Assembly: GCA_907164885.2 (NCBI GenBank)
Contig: OU015498.1
Location: forward strand, 123,634,727 to 123,698,726
DNA length: 64,000 nt
Source of the DNA: Dolomedes plantarius
Taxonomy: Eukaryota > Arthropoda > Arachnida > Araneae > Dolomedidae
Direction of reading: 5' to 3'
Below the pieces are notes generated by a model. That model made no database searches. It was not told the DNA's origin and saw only the letters and a program-made list of their open reading frames with translations. Within the stretch, counting starts at the first letter, position 1. The number at the start of each line of letters is the position of its first letter. The translations under genes were made by a program, and so were the position numbers. This document shows positions 23,301 through 32,866 of the stretch, in pieces.

Positions 23301-25027
23301 TAGCCAGAGAATAATACCTTGGCTGCAGTTTTTGTAATAGATATTATTTTGTCTTGTATGAAAATAAGAAATTGTTTTTACCAATAAAGTATATACTTAT
23401 TGAACGGAAACTCTAAAAACTTTTGTGCGACAGGATGAGATAAATTGAAATAAATATTGTTATCTTGCTTGTTTAAGTGGGAATATGAAAAGATTTCGTC
23501 CGTATCAAATGACGTCATATATAATTTATGGGGCTAACTTATATTTCCCCTTATGCCCCAATTTAATGCATTCATAATACTGCTGGCAACGTTTGGAAAC
23601 ATTTGCCAAATGTATTTTCTGAAATTCTCTCTGTCTTAAATAATCTTTCCTGTGTGGTACTTGAAACTGTTTTGGCCGGATTGAACTGTTTTATCTTGGG
23701 AGCTCGATTATTGGAAACTTGCATTCTTCTCTACATAACTGAAAAACACACCGCAGATCTCCTCCTCCTATTGGATTAATTTTCTTTCAAGCGTCATTGC
23801 ACAGCGCTAGACAAAATTTGCCGTGAACTTTTCTTACATCTTGGTGAACTTTCCATAACCTGAAATCCCGCCCTATGTTCATTGCACATGCGGCATTTAG
23901 CCATTGTTTATGAACTCACTGATTTAGAACTATGTACTTTTACTGTAATGACCGAAAATGTTTTGTTTTCGTTTAAAAACAATCTATGCAAGTTTTAATA
24001 ATTCAGGGGAAGAAGAAATTCCCTCTCTCGGTTCATCTGGTATCGGCCTCCATGAAGTTCCCCACTGTGATGTTCTCATTGAACATTCGAGAAACTTTTA
24101 TTTTACAGCCATTATTATGCACAGAATTTTTATACAAAGTATATACCCTTTTTACATGCATTTCTAAGACCACTTTTCGATCTAAACCTGAGAGATTCAA
24201 TTCTCAATAATTATTACCTGGGCAGCCTGATCTGCCAACACCGGAGTAGCCCTCGAACACCGTGATGTTCGTACAACCTCCCTTGCCGAGTCAGCTCAAT
24301 TCTCTCACTCTTTCCGTGGAACTCCTCATGGGGTCTAGAGGTTAGAACGCAGGTGTGTCTGAAACAAAAAGGATGACCAGACTCCATTAAAAACACAGCC
24401 ATCATTAATCCTGGTTAATATTCATTTATTATCCTATCGTCCATTAAACGGACGTTCCGTGCCGGGTGGTTCAGAACAAAGATAATACTGAACACTGGAT
24501 AGAAAATTACATAAGACAAAGCAATGTTGAAAATACATCAAAACATGGACGACTAACGCCATCTACACTTAAAAAACACAACTAATTTCCGTCACAGTGT
24601 CCAAGGAGGTCACAAGTCACCTATTTCTAAAGAGTTGGGGATCTCATGACGTTACTCCACATCAATGGAGAAATGTCTGTATGTTTGTGAGTGTGTCCAT
24701 TTCAGAAATACAGGCTGAACATTTTGTAACTTTCCGTATAACTTCTTATTACAGTACCACCCTCAACCTTATGGATTTGGCTACGATATTAAAGATCACT
24801 ATGGCAACAATCAATTTAGGAAAGAGCACAGTGATGGCAAGAAAGTTATAGGTAGTTATGGATTCACAGATGCTCACGGAATTCACCGTTTGGTTGATTA
24901 CGTAGCTGATGAACATGGATTCCGCGCTAAAGTCAGGACTAATGAACCAGGAACAGCCAACCAAGACCCCGCTCACGTAAAGATTCAGTCAGCTGCGTAT
25001 CATGGACCTTTTGATGATTATCATTGA
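14295..25027 (+). CDS. Cuticle protein with chitin-binding Rebers-Riddiford domain (3 coding exons)
   Basis: Spliced gene, join(14295-14309, 19522-19632, 24755-25027), 132 residues. Exon 1 encodes MRFIQ and ends at GTAAGA. Exon 2 (37 residues) follows a T-rich tract and AG, and ends at AAG/GTGGTA. Exon 3 (90 residues plus TGA) follows TTCTTATTACAG. All junctions are phase 0. Residues 1-19 (MRFIQILGFFLQAILAALA) look like a signal peptide, so the product is probably secreted. A short Tyr/Pro/Gly-rich segment precedes an R&R domain at about residues 43-110, with GSYGFTDAHG, VDYVADEHGF and the NEPGTANQDPA tail that I associate with spider cuticular proteins. Family role: binds chitin in the exoskeleton. 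The tiny first exon coding part of the signal peptide and the intron after it are usual for this family. No in-frame defect is seen. Domain and splice sites are seen; tissue and stage are unknown. Exon 1 is the least certain exon because it is only 15 coding bases. Confidence 0.88.
15781..16410 (+). repeat. Tandem repeat in intron 1, ~130-146-base unit, five copies
   Basis: CATTGTTTTCGAGC-type motifs recur at 15814, 15960, 16090, 16223 and 16363, each followed by TGATCAATA and TTTATCGTGAATTG and preceded by CGATCCCTATAATC. Units are about 80-90% alike by eye. An in-frame 112-residue ORF across it reflects only the repeat. Confidence 0.9.
16550..17145 (+). repeat. Degenerate tandem repeat in intron 1, ~100-120-base unit
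   Basis: Around six diverged units share a core of the form AATACTAAC.TTCCNCTTCATGCGC (near 16617, 16729, 16842, 16943, 17024 and 17130) and GATC.G.CAAATCTGTTTA. Much older than the block at 15781-16410. Confidence 0.6.
17793..18633 (+). mobile_element. Helitron-like non-autonomous element, full length
   Basis: Begins TCTATATATATA immediately after A and ends TTCAGCTAG immediately before T, the A/T target and TC...CTRR ends of Helitrons. A conserved block near the 5' end (CTGACTGACTGACATATAA.., ACCGCTGGACCTAAAGGACT, GAAATTTTGCATGG) is of a type widespread in arthropod Helitrons. A TTTA microsatellite lies at 18519-18557. No Rep/helicase gene, so non-autonomous. 841 bases. Confidence 0.7.
18890..19221 (-). 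mobile_element. tRNA-derived SINE, family 2 relative
   Basis: On the minus strand: GGGCGCGATGGCCCAGTTAG (A-box region) and CCCTGGTTCGATGCTTG (B box, near 19165-19175). The body shares TTACGTGCCC with other family-2 copies and TAGCACCACAAG with 50774. GC-rich against an AT-rich intron. Confidence 0.7.
20345..20383 (+). repeat. (AT)n microsatellite
   Basis: Uninterrupted AT repeat in intron 2. Confidence 0.95.
21330..21915 (+). repeat. Tandem repeat in intron 2, ~169-base unit
   Basis: TTCTTCATCTGTCTATTTGT occurs at 21583 and 21752. Both units continue with TTCTAGCCA.TTTATGTTA and CTGGAGAAACAATTA and end TTATTGAATAATTTGTAATC. A more diverged unit precedes them (21330-21520). The last two units are nearly identical, so that duplication is recent. 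Confidence 0.9.
24205..24415. other. GC-richer island in intron 2, unclassified
   Basis: Stands out from the AT-rich intron. Contains GGTCTAGAGGTTAGAACGC, which resembles a tRNA A-box region, but no convincing B box follows. Possibly a truncated SINE. Confidence 0.3.
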
Positions 25028-25033
25028 ATCAGT

Positions 25034-26555
25034 GTAAGTTATCACTGAACATTTGGTTTAAAGTTATTAAATTTATTACATTTATTAGGTATTTTGAGGC
25101 AAAAAAAATTTAAACTTTTTGACATCTGAACAACCCGAATATTAACATTTTAAAATTCATTGTGTTTTAAAACAAAAAACTTTTTTTTCAAAGATAAACT
25201 GCAATATTTAACGTTCTTGTCTTTATAAATATTTTTTGGTCATTTCATCCTAATTTAATTCAGCTTTTCTGCTTGATTTGACTTTTTGAAAAGGATCTAC
25301 TCTAAAATTAAGATGTTTAGACATTAGAGCCAATTGGTAAAAATCCTGATTGAAACAAGGTAAAAAGAGTAAAATCTTTTCATTGAAGTATTTAAAACAC
25401 ATATATCTAAATAGTTAGATACTTAGATTGAAAATAGAGAAAAACGTTAGTTTTATAGACTCTTAAAATTTTAAAAGGATTTTTCCTAATCTTTTAAAGA
25501 GGATCTACTATAAGATAAAGATTTTTACACATTAGAGACCATCGGTAAAAATCCTGATTGAAACAAGATAAAAAGAGTAAAAAATTTTCATTGAAGTATT
25601 TAAAGCCCATATACCCTAATAGTAAGATACTTAGATTGAAAATAAAGGAAAAGGTTAGTTTCATAAACTCGCCGTTGAAAAAAAAATTGAAATTTTCAAG
25701 TTGCACAACATTATATTAACTTGATATTCTCTAACATAATCGATGCAAACGTATCCCAATCTTTTCCTCAGTTATATCAACACAAAGTATCAAAGACGTA
25801 CAAATTGTACATCTTGGTTTCAGTTTTTCTGTTTCAAATTAACAAACTGTAAGAGAATAAATAAGAATTTAGTGAAATATCCCACACAATTTTCATTCAT
25901 TGAAGTTCATTTATTGAATTAATAACTAATATCGAATAGTTTTTTTAATGGGAAATATAATCTTACAAATATTTTTAAATATAAAATAAAATTTGAAAAA
26001 GATAACTTTTACTCCATTCACTGAAAAAAATTGCTCTCAGATGTTATAAGAACACTCTGGTGTGCATATTTACAAGCCTTCGGTGCCTTGAGCAGTTTAT
26101 CTGTTAGAAAATATAGTTCCATAACTAGTGTAACAAGTTAGGGAAGAAAATATTTAAAATATTCAGTATAAATAATTAAGAGTTGAACTCCGCCTGTATC
26201 ATACTGTTGTTTACTGTTTACTCATTTATGGTGAATATTTCAAAATTTTCTTCCCTACCCAGTCTATCTTTCTTAAAGTTTAAACTCACAAAAGAAGAGC
26301 GAAGCTCACAGACAACCCATTTAATTTTTTAAAATGTATCTTAATGCTCTTTCATATAATTAAAATCCGTTATTCATATAAGGTCATGCATCACATTAAA
26401 ACCATTTAGACATTTATGTAAGCTTTAATCTGAAATTTCACGCACATTATCTGAATGTAAGCTAATTAGTGTTTCCGTTGTTAGCTCATAAAGAATGTAT
26501 ATTATATTTCACGTGTTGTTCAAAAGATATATTTAACTCTAAGTTATTCTTTCAG
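25034..26555 (+). other. Intron 3, in the 3'UTR of the cuticle gene
   Basis: Starts with GTAAGT and ends with TTCAG. Contains two direct copies of a ~208-base repeat (25293-25690). Otherwise unremarkable AT-rich sequence. Confidence 0.55.
25293..25690 (+). repeat. Direct repeat in 3'UTR intron, ~208-base unit, two copies
   Basis: GGATCTACT at 25293 and 25501 start two units sharing GTAAAAATCCTGATTGAAAC, TTTCATTGAAGTATTTAAA and AGATACTTAGATTGAAAATA. Confidence 0.9.
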
Positions 26556-26826
26556 GATTCGTGAAAGCCATTGCTCCTCTTGAATTAGAACTTCCAAACT
26601 GTACATAGTGACCTGCACATTTAAGTTTCGTGAATACTGACTGCCATTGCATGAATATAATATATTGTTCATCCCTGAGAATATCAAGAATCATTAACCA
26701 ATGTAATGTACAAGACGTAAAATGTGCCTAAAAATTTACATGTAAAATTCACTGTATTTATTTCGTACCAAATGAATGTAATGTATGTTTCGTGATATGT
26801 AAATAAAGCATTTTGTCATTGCACTC
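26556..26826 (+). other. 3'UTR exon and poly(A) signal of the cuticle-protein gene
   Basis: The stop codon (25025-25027) is followed after six bases by a perfect donor GTAAGT at 25034. An acceptor TTATTCTTTCAG ends at 26555. The exon then runs through AATAAA at 26802-26807, with likely cleavage near 26820-26830 before a GT-rich stretch. No ORF is present, so this is read as an untranslated last exon. The exact cleavage site is inferred. Confidence 0.6.
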
Positions 26827-26829
26827 TCG

Positions 26830-27070
26830 CGTATTTCTGTTCACTATTACTTTCAAAATATTTAATCTTATGACTAAATAGAAAACAAAGATACTGAAAT
26901 TATATTTGTTACACAATGAAATTAAACCTATCGGTTTCTTGAAATTTAATAGAAAAGATAAATATTATCTTTATTATAGTTTCAAGGGTAAATTAAGACC
27001 GTGAAATTAATTCCCCCAAAATAGCAATAATTACAAGATAAAAAGAACTTTTTATATACCATGTTTTTAA
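26830..27070. other. Downstream flank of the cuticle gene
   Basis: AT-rich spacer with nothing recognisable. Confidence 0.4.
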
Positions 27071-27077
27071 ATTTTCT

Positions 27078-27835
27078 GTTGAATCATATAAACTTGACAA
27101 TTCTATGTATTAATAAATACTTTTTTAAAAATTTTTTGATGAATTATCCCATCAACTTGAAAGAAAATGAAGTTAATTGGAAGTTAACTTGAGTTTAACT
27201 TTTCGTTCCCGTCCCGGCCGATAGAGGGCTGCACTAGTCTACAAAGCAAAATTAACTGAAAATGAATTCAATTCTGCTTAAATATTGCTAAAAGTATTAA
27301 AATAATGCATTGTCATCGTGTTCTGAGCTATTCTAAAAGTTTCAAATGTCTAGCTAGTCGAGAAGTTAGTTAAAAACCGATTGAAAGATTTGTACCGGAC
27401 AAACACACACACACACACACAAACAAACAAACAAACAAACAATTTGTTGAATCATATAAACTTGATAATTCTATGTATTAATAAATACTTTTTTAAAAAT
27501 TTTTTGATGAATTATCCCATCAACTTGAAAGAAAATGAAGTTAATTGGAAGTTAACTTGAGTTTAACTTTTCGTTCCCGTCCCGGCCGATAGAGGGCTGC
27601 ACCAGTCTACAAAACAAAATTAACTGAAAATGAATTCAATTCTGCTTAAATATTGCTAAAAGTATTAAAATAATGCATTGTCATCGTGTTCTGAGCTATT
27701 CTAAAAGTTTCAAATGTCTAGCTAGTCGAGAAGTTAGTTAAAAACCGATTGAAAGATTTGTACCGGACAAACACACACACACACACACAAACAAACAAAC
27801 AAACAAACAAACAAACAAGAAAGCGAGTTAATAAA
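27078..27835 (+). repeat. 368-base tandem duplication ending in (CA)n(CAAA)n
   Basis: GTTGAATCATATAAACTTGA occurs at 27078 and 27446. The two units differ at only a handful of bases across about 340 bp and share GTCCCGGCCGATAGAGGGCT. Each ends in (CA)n then (CAAA)n, which expand in the second copy. Very recent duplication, probably helped by the microsatellite. Confidence 0.95.
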
Positions 27836-27851
27836 AACATGGTAAAAATTA

Positions 27852-28496
27852 CAGATATTCCTCGATTTACGACCGAGACATTGGCCGTAAGCTGAGTTAG
27901 TCGTTAAGTCGAGTTTCAAACAATATTTTGTTGTTGTATATGCCCATACATATATTTTTTACTTTCATACATAATTCAAAATACATTGTATTTAGAAGGC
28001 ATAAATTATTCTTCTTCATTACTACTTATTTTGTTAGTACAATCCATTGGTTCAGAATTTGCGACAGAAGATACGTTGCAAGTTTTTTTAACAAAGTTAT
28101 CCAAGGTATTTTGAACAGTTTGCGTCTTCTTTTCCTTGTATATTGTCTGGTAGTAAGCCAGATGTTCCTGAATACGATTGACACTTGTGAATCTTTCTTC
28201 ATTTGGATCCATTGCTTCTAACTGTTGTAGTCCTTTATTAATATAATGAAAAGCTGAAGCCATTTCTGAAGCCAGTGAAAGTTTATTTGATTTATTGTGT
28301 GGATGTCGAAACTATTGCATCGTATATTTTTATTATTGCGTTAAAAGTTTTTTCAGCATTGCATCATATTTTATAATAATTATGCAATACATATGGGTAT
28401 GTACCGTACATTCGAGGGGCAGTATGTTTGAGAATTTTTTTTTAATTTAAAAATTTCGGTCGTAAGTGCGATTGGTCGTAAGTCGAGGAATACCTG
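27852..28496 (-). mobile_element. Miniature Tigger element with C-terminal transposase remnant
   Basis: Ends CAGATATTCCTCGATTTACG at left and CAGGTATTCCTCGACTTACG reversed at right, flanked by TA on both sides (27850-27851, 28497-28498). Minus-strand frame 28263-28006 (85 residues, MASAFHYINKGLQQLEAMDP, NEERFTSVNRIQEHLAYY) matches the C-terminal tail of Tigger transposases. The catalytic domain is deleted, so the copy is non-autonomous. Length 645 bases. Confidence 0.85.
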
Positions 28497-30045
28497 TATA
28501 GAAAAAAAAGAATTTCCATAAAATAATAAAATCCATTCTGAAATATGAAATTTCTTTAAATTTGCTGTATAAAAGAAAAGGAAGAAAGAGAAAAAATATC
28601 GCAAAAATAGATCAAGCAAGAAAACCATAAAATAAAAATTAACACAATAAAATATCATTAAATAAATTATTCATAAAACTTTATAATAAAGACCACCAAA
28701 ATTAAAGATCTTAAATTTTAAAAAAAGAATAAAATATGAAAGATAAAGAATTTCCACAAAAATCCCGTCCTGGAATCCATCTCTTATGCCTATATTGACT
28801 ATATCTAATAGAATCAATTTTTAAGGTGATGACATGAAGACCAGCACTTTAAAAGAACGGACAATTTTCTCGACCAAATTTTTGTAATCAACCTTTTATT
28901 TGTATATTAAAGGATAGCAAGCATTTTTGTGAAATAAAAATCATGCAAGACACTGGTATAGTAACAAAAAAAACCTAGTTTTAGGGGAAAGTTCCTTTAA
29001 ACTCATCCCATACCCATTGAAAAAATTTGGAATCTTATCTTCACCAACTTGGTCCAATAATTCGAGATTTAGTTCTTAGTGCTATTTTTTTCTTTCTGCT
29101 GTTAATTTGCTTACTATTAAAAGAGCTATCCAAGCTTATGAATACGCTCATCCGAATGAATAAAAAGGCAGTTCACTTATATATTTATTGACTTAATTAC
29201 CATAAGTTCAAGTGTGTACGAACATCAAACATATGGCTCACCGCAGTGAAATTTGTATTCAAGGAACATAAAGTTTTCAGTGCAATAATTTACAAATAAT
29301 GACTCCAGGGTGCATACCGCATTTTTATCAATCAAAAATTAGGAGTTCCTATGGGCTTTTTTAGGATCCGATGTATAATTTACAAGGAGCTCAAAAATGA
29401 TTTAAAATATTTAATGACATTTAAAAACGTTCGAATATCATGTCAACCTTATGGTTTTTTCTTTCAAAATATCAATATTTTAAATACGCAGTATAAATAA
29501 TATTTCGAAAATACTTTAACAGACTACAATATGCTTGGTTCTCCCCTCTTGGTTTTCATCCTCATAAATATAGCAGTGTCATGGTGAGACGTTAGAACCC
29601 ACGGGTAGTTATATATGTTTGTGTGTGGAGGTGAGAAGGATAATATCCAAAAATACTTCCCATTTTAAATAACAAAAAATGTCTGACATGTGCTTTAAAA
29701 AAGTATTACTTTCACTTATCCCAAGCTGATCGTTGACATTTACGAAACAAAAATTCTTCTACCTAAACTCGAAAATAAGCACTCTTTAAGGACCGTAATG
29801 CAAGGACCTAGAATGCGAATATAGGAACTTTCGAAAACTTTTTAAGGGCCCCTAAAAGCAGACCCTCGAAATAAGGAGGTCTTGAATATTTTTAAAAACC
29901 GCACGAGCCTTGGACAAATAAAGAATTATTAGTATAAATCATCTGTACAATCCGGCCCATTCTGCCTCGATGTATGTTAACCCTTTATGATTTTCTTGTA
30001 AGGAAGCAAGTGAGCACACGAAACTATTTATCCATTCCCTGTTAA
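28497..30045. other. No recognisable gene
   Basis: AT-rich; no supported ORF, SINE or terminal repeat found. Confidence 0.4.
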
Positions 30046-30207
<162 letters not shown>

Positions 30208-30419
30208 GGTGTCCATAATTAAAGTCCCACTTTCAAAAGGCTGCAAAAAAAGAACCACTGGTCAGAATGACTTCAAATTTGAACTGATTATACTGGAAGA
30301 AGGGGGAAACGATTTGGAATAATAAAAAAAGTTCCAAAATCTATCAATAGATGGCGCTGTAAGCGGCATACTATGCAAACTAATTAAAGACACTCATACG
30401 CACGACACATTGCATGTGG

Positions 30420-30427
30420 TATAAAAG
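30420..30427 (+). promoter_or_regulatory. TATA box of the DD42D transposase
   Basis: TATAAAAG lies 48 bases before the ATG at 30475, outside the left terminal inverted repeat. It fits a short 5' leader. Confidence 0.5.
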
Positions 30428-30474
30428 CGCGGGATATGTGGCGTTCCCATCATATTGTATCGGAGTAGCTTGTC

Positions 30475-31656
30475 ATGAGTCTCTCAATGAAGGATCGCGA
30501 TCTTCTGGTGAAGCTCTTCTACAAGAACGACGACTGTGTGCCTGCAGCTTTAAAGAAATTCCGGTCATTAAAGGGAATGAAAAAAGGCTGTGGTCCGATT
30601 TCTGCAAAGGGTCTAAAGACTATGATTCAGAAATTTGAAGAAACATGTTCTTTTGAAGTGAAATCTGGCACAGGGAGGAAATCAATTGCTTCGACGTCAG
30701 TAGTGGTAGAAGATGTGGCCACAGCATTAGAAGAAGGGACAAGCAGTAGTGTGCAAGCGTGCAGTGCACGTAGTATTGCCCGATGTTTAGACATGCCTGC
30801 GAGTACGGTGCACAAAATTATACGCAATATCCTGCATTGCTATCCATACAAAATTACACATGTTCAGGAGTTGCTTCCTGCTGACCTGTCAAGAAGACAG
30901 GCGTTTGCTCTGGAATTTCTCGCTCGCATGGAAGTGGACAATGAATGGCCATGGAACATTTTGGGGACAGATGAAGCCCATTTCCACATCCATGGGTTTG
31001 TCAACACACAAAATTGCAGGATATGGGCAAAGGAAAACCCATTCGCAACTCAACCAGTACCGATGCATTCGCCAAAGATAACTGTGTGGTGCGGGTTGAC
31101 GGCATCGTGTATGGTAGAGCCATTTTTTTTCGAGGAGATAGATCCTGTGGATCCTGTTACCTGTACCGGGAATGGTAAACGGTATGGGAGTCTTTTGCGC
31201 AGCCAGTTCATTCCAACACTTCAACAGCGTGCATGTCTGGATAGAATCATTTTCATGCAAGATGGCGCTCCTCCGCACATTGTAAAACCAGTCATGCAAC
31301 TTCTCAAGAGGCATTTCGGAAATAATCGACTTATCAGCCGTCATTGTCCAACAGCCTGGCCTCCAGGATCACCAGACCTCAATCCTTGTGACGTCTGGCT
31401 GTGGGGTTATCTTAAAAATGTTGTGTACAGTGGCCCGATTGCAGATTTAGCTGAATTGAAGACACGGATTACGCAACACATTCGCAACGTCACCCCTGAA
31501 ACACTCCGGTCTGTTGTGGAACATGCTGTTTATCGCTTTCAGCTTGTGGCGGACAATGGTGGAAAGCATATTGAACCTCTCTGCCGCAAGTCTAGCGATA
31601 ATTTACAGGCGTTTTCATTGTTGCTTTTTATGCGGTTTTTGGCCCAAGGACAATGA
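30475..31656 (+). CDS. Mariner-like transposase, DDxD
   Basis: 393 residues, uninterrupted. An N-terminal helix-turn-helix of DUF4817 type (about residues 5-65; MKDRDLLVKLFYKNDDC, GPISAKGLKTMIQKFEE) leads into a second HTH-like segment (ARSIARCLDMPASTVHKII). The catalytic core has GTDEAHFHIHG (first Asp), FMQDGAPPHI (second Asp) and PPGSPDLNPCDVWLWGYLK (third Asp). I count 42 residues between the second and third Asp, against 34 in classic mariner. Family role: cut-and-paste transposition at TA in the nucleus. Start chosen at the first ATG after the TATA box at 30420. The alternative Met at residue 5 would fit equally. Likely still intact; activity not shown. Confidence 0.9.
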   Translation: MSLSMKDRDLLVKLFYKNDDCVPAALKKFRSLKGMKKGCGPISAKGLKTMIQKFEETCSFEVKSGTGRKSIASTSVVVEDVATALEEGTSSSVQACSARSIARCLDMPASTVHKIIRNILHCYPYKITHVQELLPADLSRRQAFALEFLARMEVDNEWPWNILGTDEAHFHIHGFVNTQNCRIWAKENPFATQPVPMHSPKITVWCGLTASCMVEPFFFEEIDPVDPVTCTGNGKRYGSLLRSQFIPTLQQRACLDRIIFMQDGAPPHIVKPVMQLLKRHFGNNRLISRHCPTAWPPGSPDLNPCDVWLWGYLKNVVYSGPIADLAELKTRITQHIRNVTPETLRSVVEHAVYRFQLVADNGGKHIEPLCRKSSDNLQAFSLLLFMRFLAQGQ

Positions 31657-32056
31657 AAAACCAAATATTCCCATCCAATGTGGTACGACCTTGCCGTGGT
31701 GGATAGGCTTTCCACTAACAGTGCCACAACTGTTGACTGACTTGGGAGTCATTTTTTCCGTCAAACGATCCAAACACACATGCACATTGAACACTACAGT
31801 TGGTTTACTGTGCAACTCATGCCAAAGCTGTCGTATTTCGATTCAAAATGCCACTTGTAGCCGAATCCCCTTTCGTTATGCCGCTTACAGCGCCATCTAT
31901 TGATACATTTTGGAACTTTTTTTATTATGCCAGATCGTTTCCCCCTTCTTCCAGTATATTCAGCTCAAATTTGAAGTCATTCTGACCAGTGGTTCTTTTT
32001 TTGCAGCCTTTTGAAAGTGGGACTTTAATTATGGACACCCTGTATATGTATATATA

Positions 32057-32156
32057 CAGTGGGATCTCGATCGATCGTTCTCCGAATCATCGTTTTCCCG
32101 CATTTATCGTTCAGTTCAGTCGGTCCCTTGAAAGACGATAGATCGAGATTCCACTG
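32057..32156. mobile_element. 100-base pogo-type MITE
   Basis: CAGTGGGATCTCGATCGATC at left and CAGTGGAATCTCGATCTATC reversed at right, flanked by TA on both sides within (TA)n. Internal sequence is too short to code. It lies 14 bases from the DD42D element. Confidence 0.85.
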
Positions 32157-32866
32157 TATATATATATATATATATATATATGTCGGATTTGTCTTCACGC
32201 CCAATATTATTGACACATTATTCCAAACATCCTGGGAATCATCTTGCAGTTCGTGGTCCGGTGGCGAGGACACTCATAACTTAATAAACTCCAATATTGC
32301 AGTCAAGGTGTTCACACGATAAAAAGATGACTCTATTCTAAACATACTGAACTTTATTGATAAATCCTTAGACGTTCCCAGCTTCAAAATATTAAAACTA
32401 CGCCCCATCCTAATTAAAATCCGTGCGCCCCACGGCACACGTCTTTTCCCGTTTCTACCTTCCCATGGCTCTAAAATGAACCCCCTTTGTTCATAAGCTT
32501 TTAATTGATTTAAGCTTTTAATAAGCTTTTAATAAACTTATGCGTGACCTCATATAGAATGTTGTATGCTGACGATGCAAGATTGTACATTTTCTTTCCC
32601 AGCGCGAAGCCCAAGGTTCTCCTCTACTTACTGAAGCATCTACTTTAAGAATTCTCCTGGTATATATTCGGAAATTATATCAAGTCGAACCCTTAACTCT
32701 ATTTTCATCGCAATGCATTTACTCCGATTATTTGAAATCTCCCTGACTTTAATTGATAATTCTTATACTTTCTAAACAAAATCCCGTTTTAAGCTTGAGC
32801 GATCGCCCCCCCCCATATTTTAGCCTTACATATATATATACATACACACACACACATATATATATA
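32157..32866. other. Spacer without recognisable gene
   Basis: Starts with (TA)n (32157-32181) and ends with (TA)n(CA)n (32831-32866). The middle is unidentified. Confidence 0.45.

Larger units (their letters stand above)
19633..24754 (+). other. Intron 2 of the cuticle gene (about 5.1 kb)
   Basis: AT-rich and non-coding. It contains an (AT)n tract at 20345-20383, a three-unit tandem repeat at 21330-21915 and a GC-richer island at 24205-24415. The remainder (19640-20340, 20390-21330, 21920-24200, 24420-24750) shows no ORF with recognisable homology. Confidence 0.65.

Noticed and set aside
27078..27835. LTR pair of a retrotransposon
   Set aside because: The two copies are directly adjacent with no interior, and they lack TG...CA ends.
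28800..29170. Another decayed Tc1/mariner gene
   Set aside because: Only a weak PIE/W-like resemblance near 29020 was seen, with no second motif or terminal repeats.
30889..31344. 151-residue minus-strand frame within the DD42D element
   Set aside because: Shadow of the plus-strand transposase; no independent motif.
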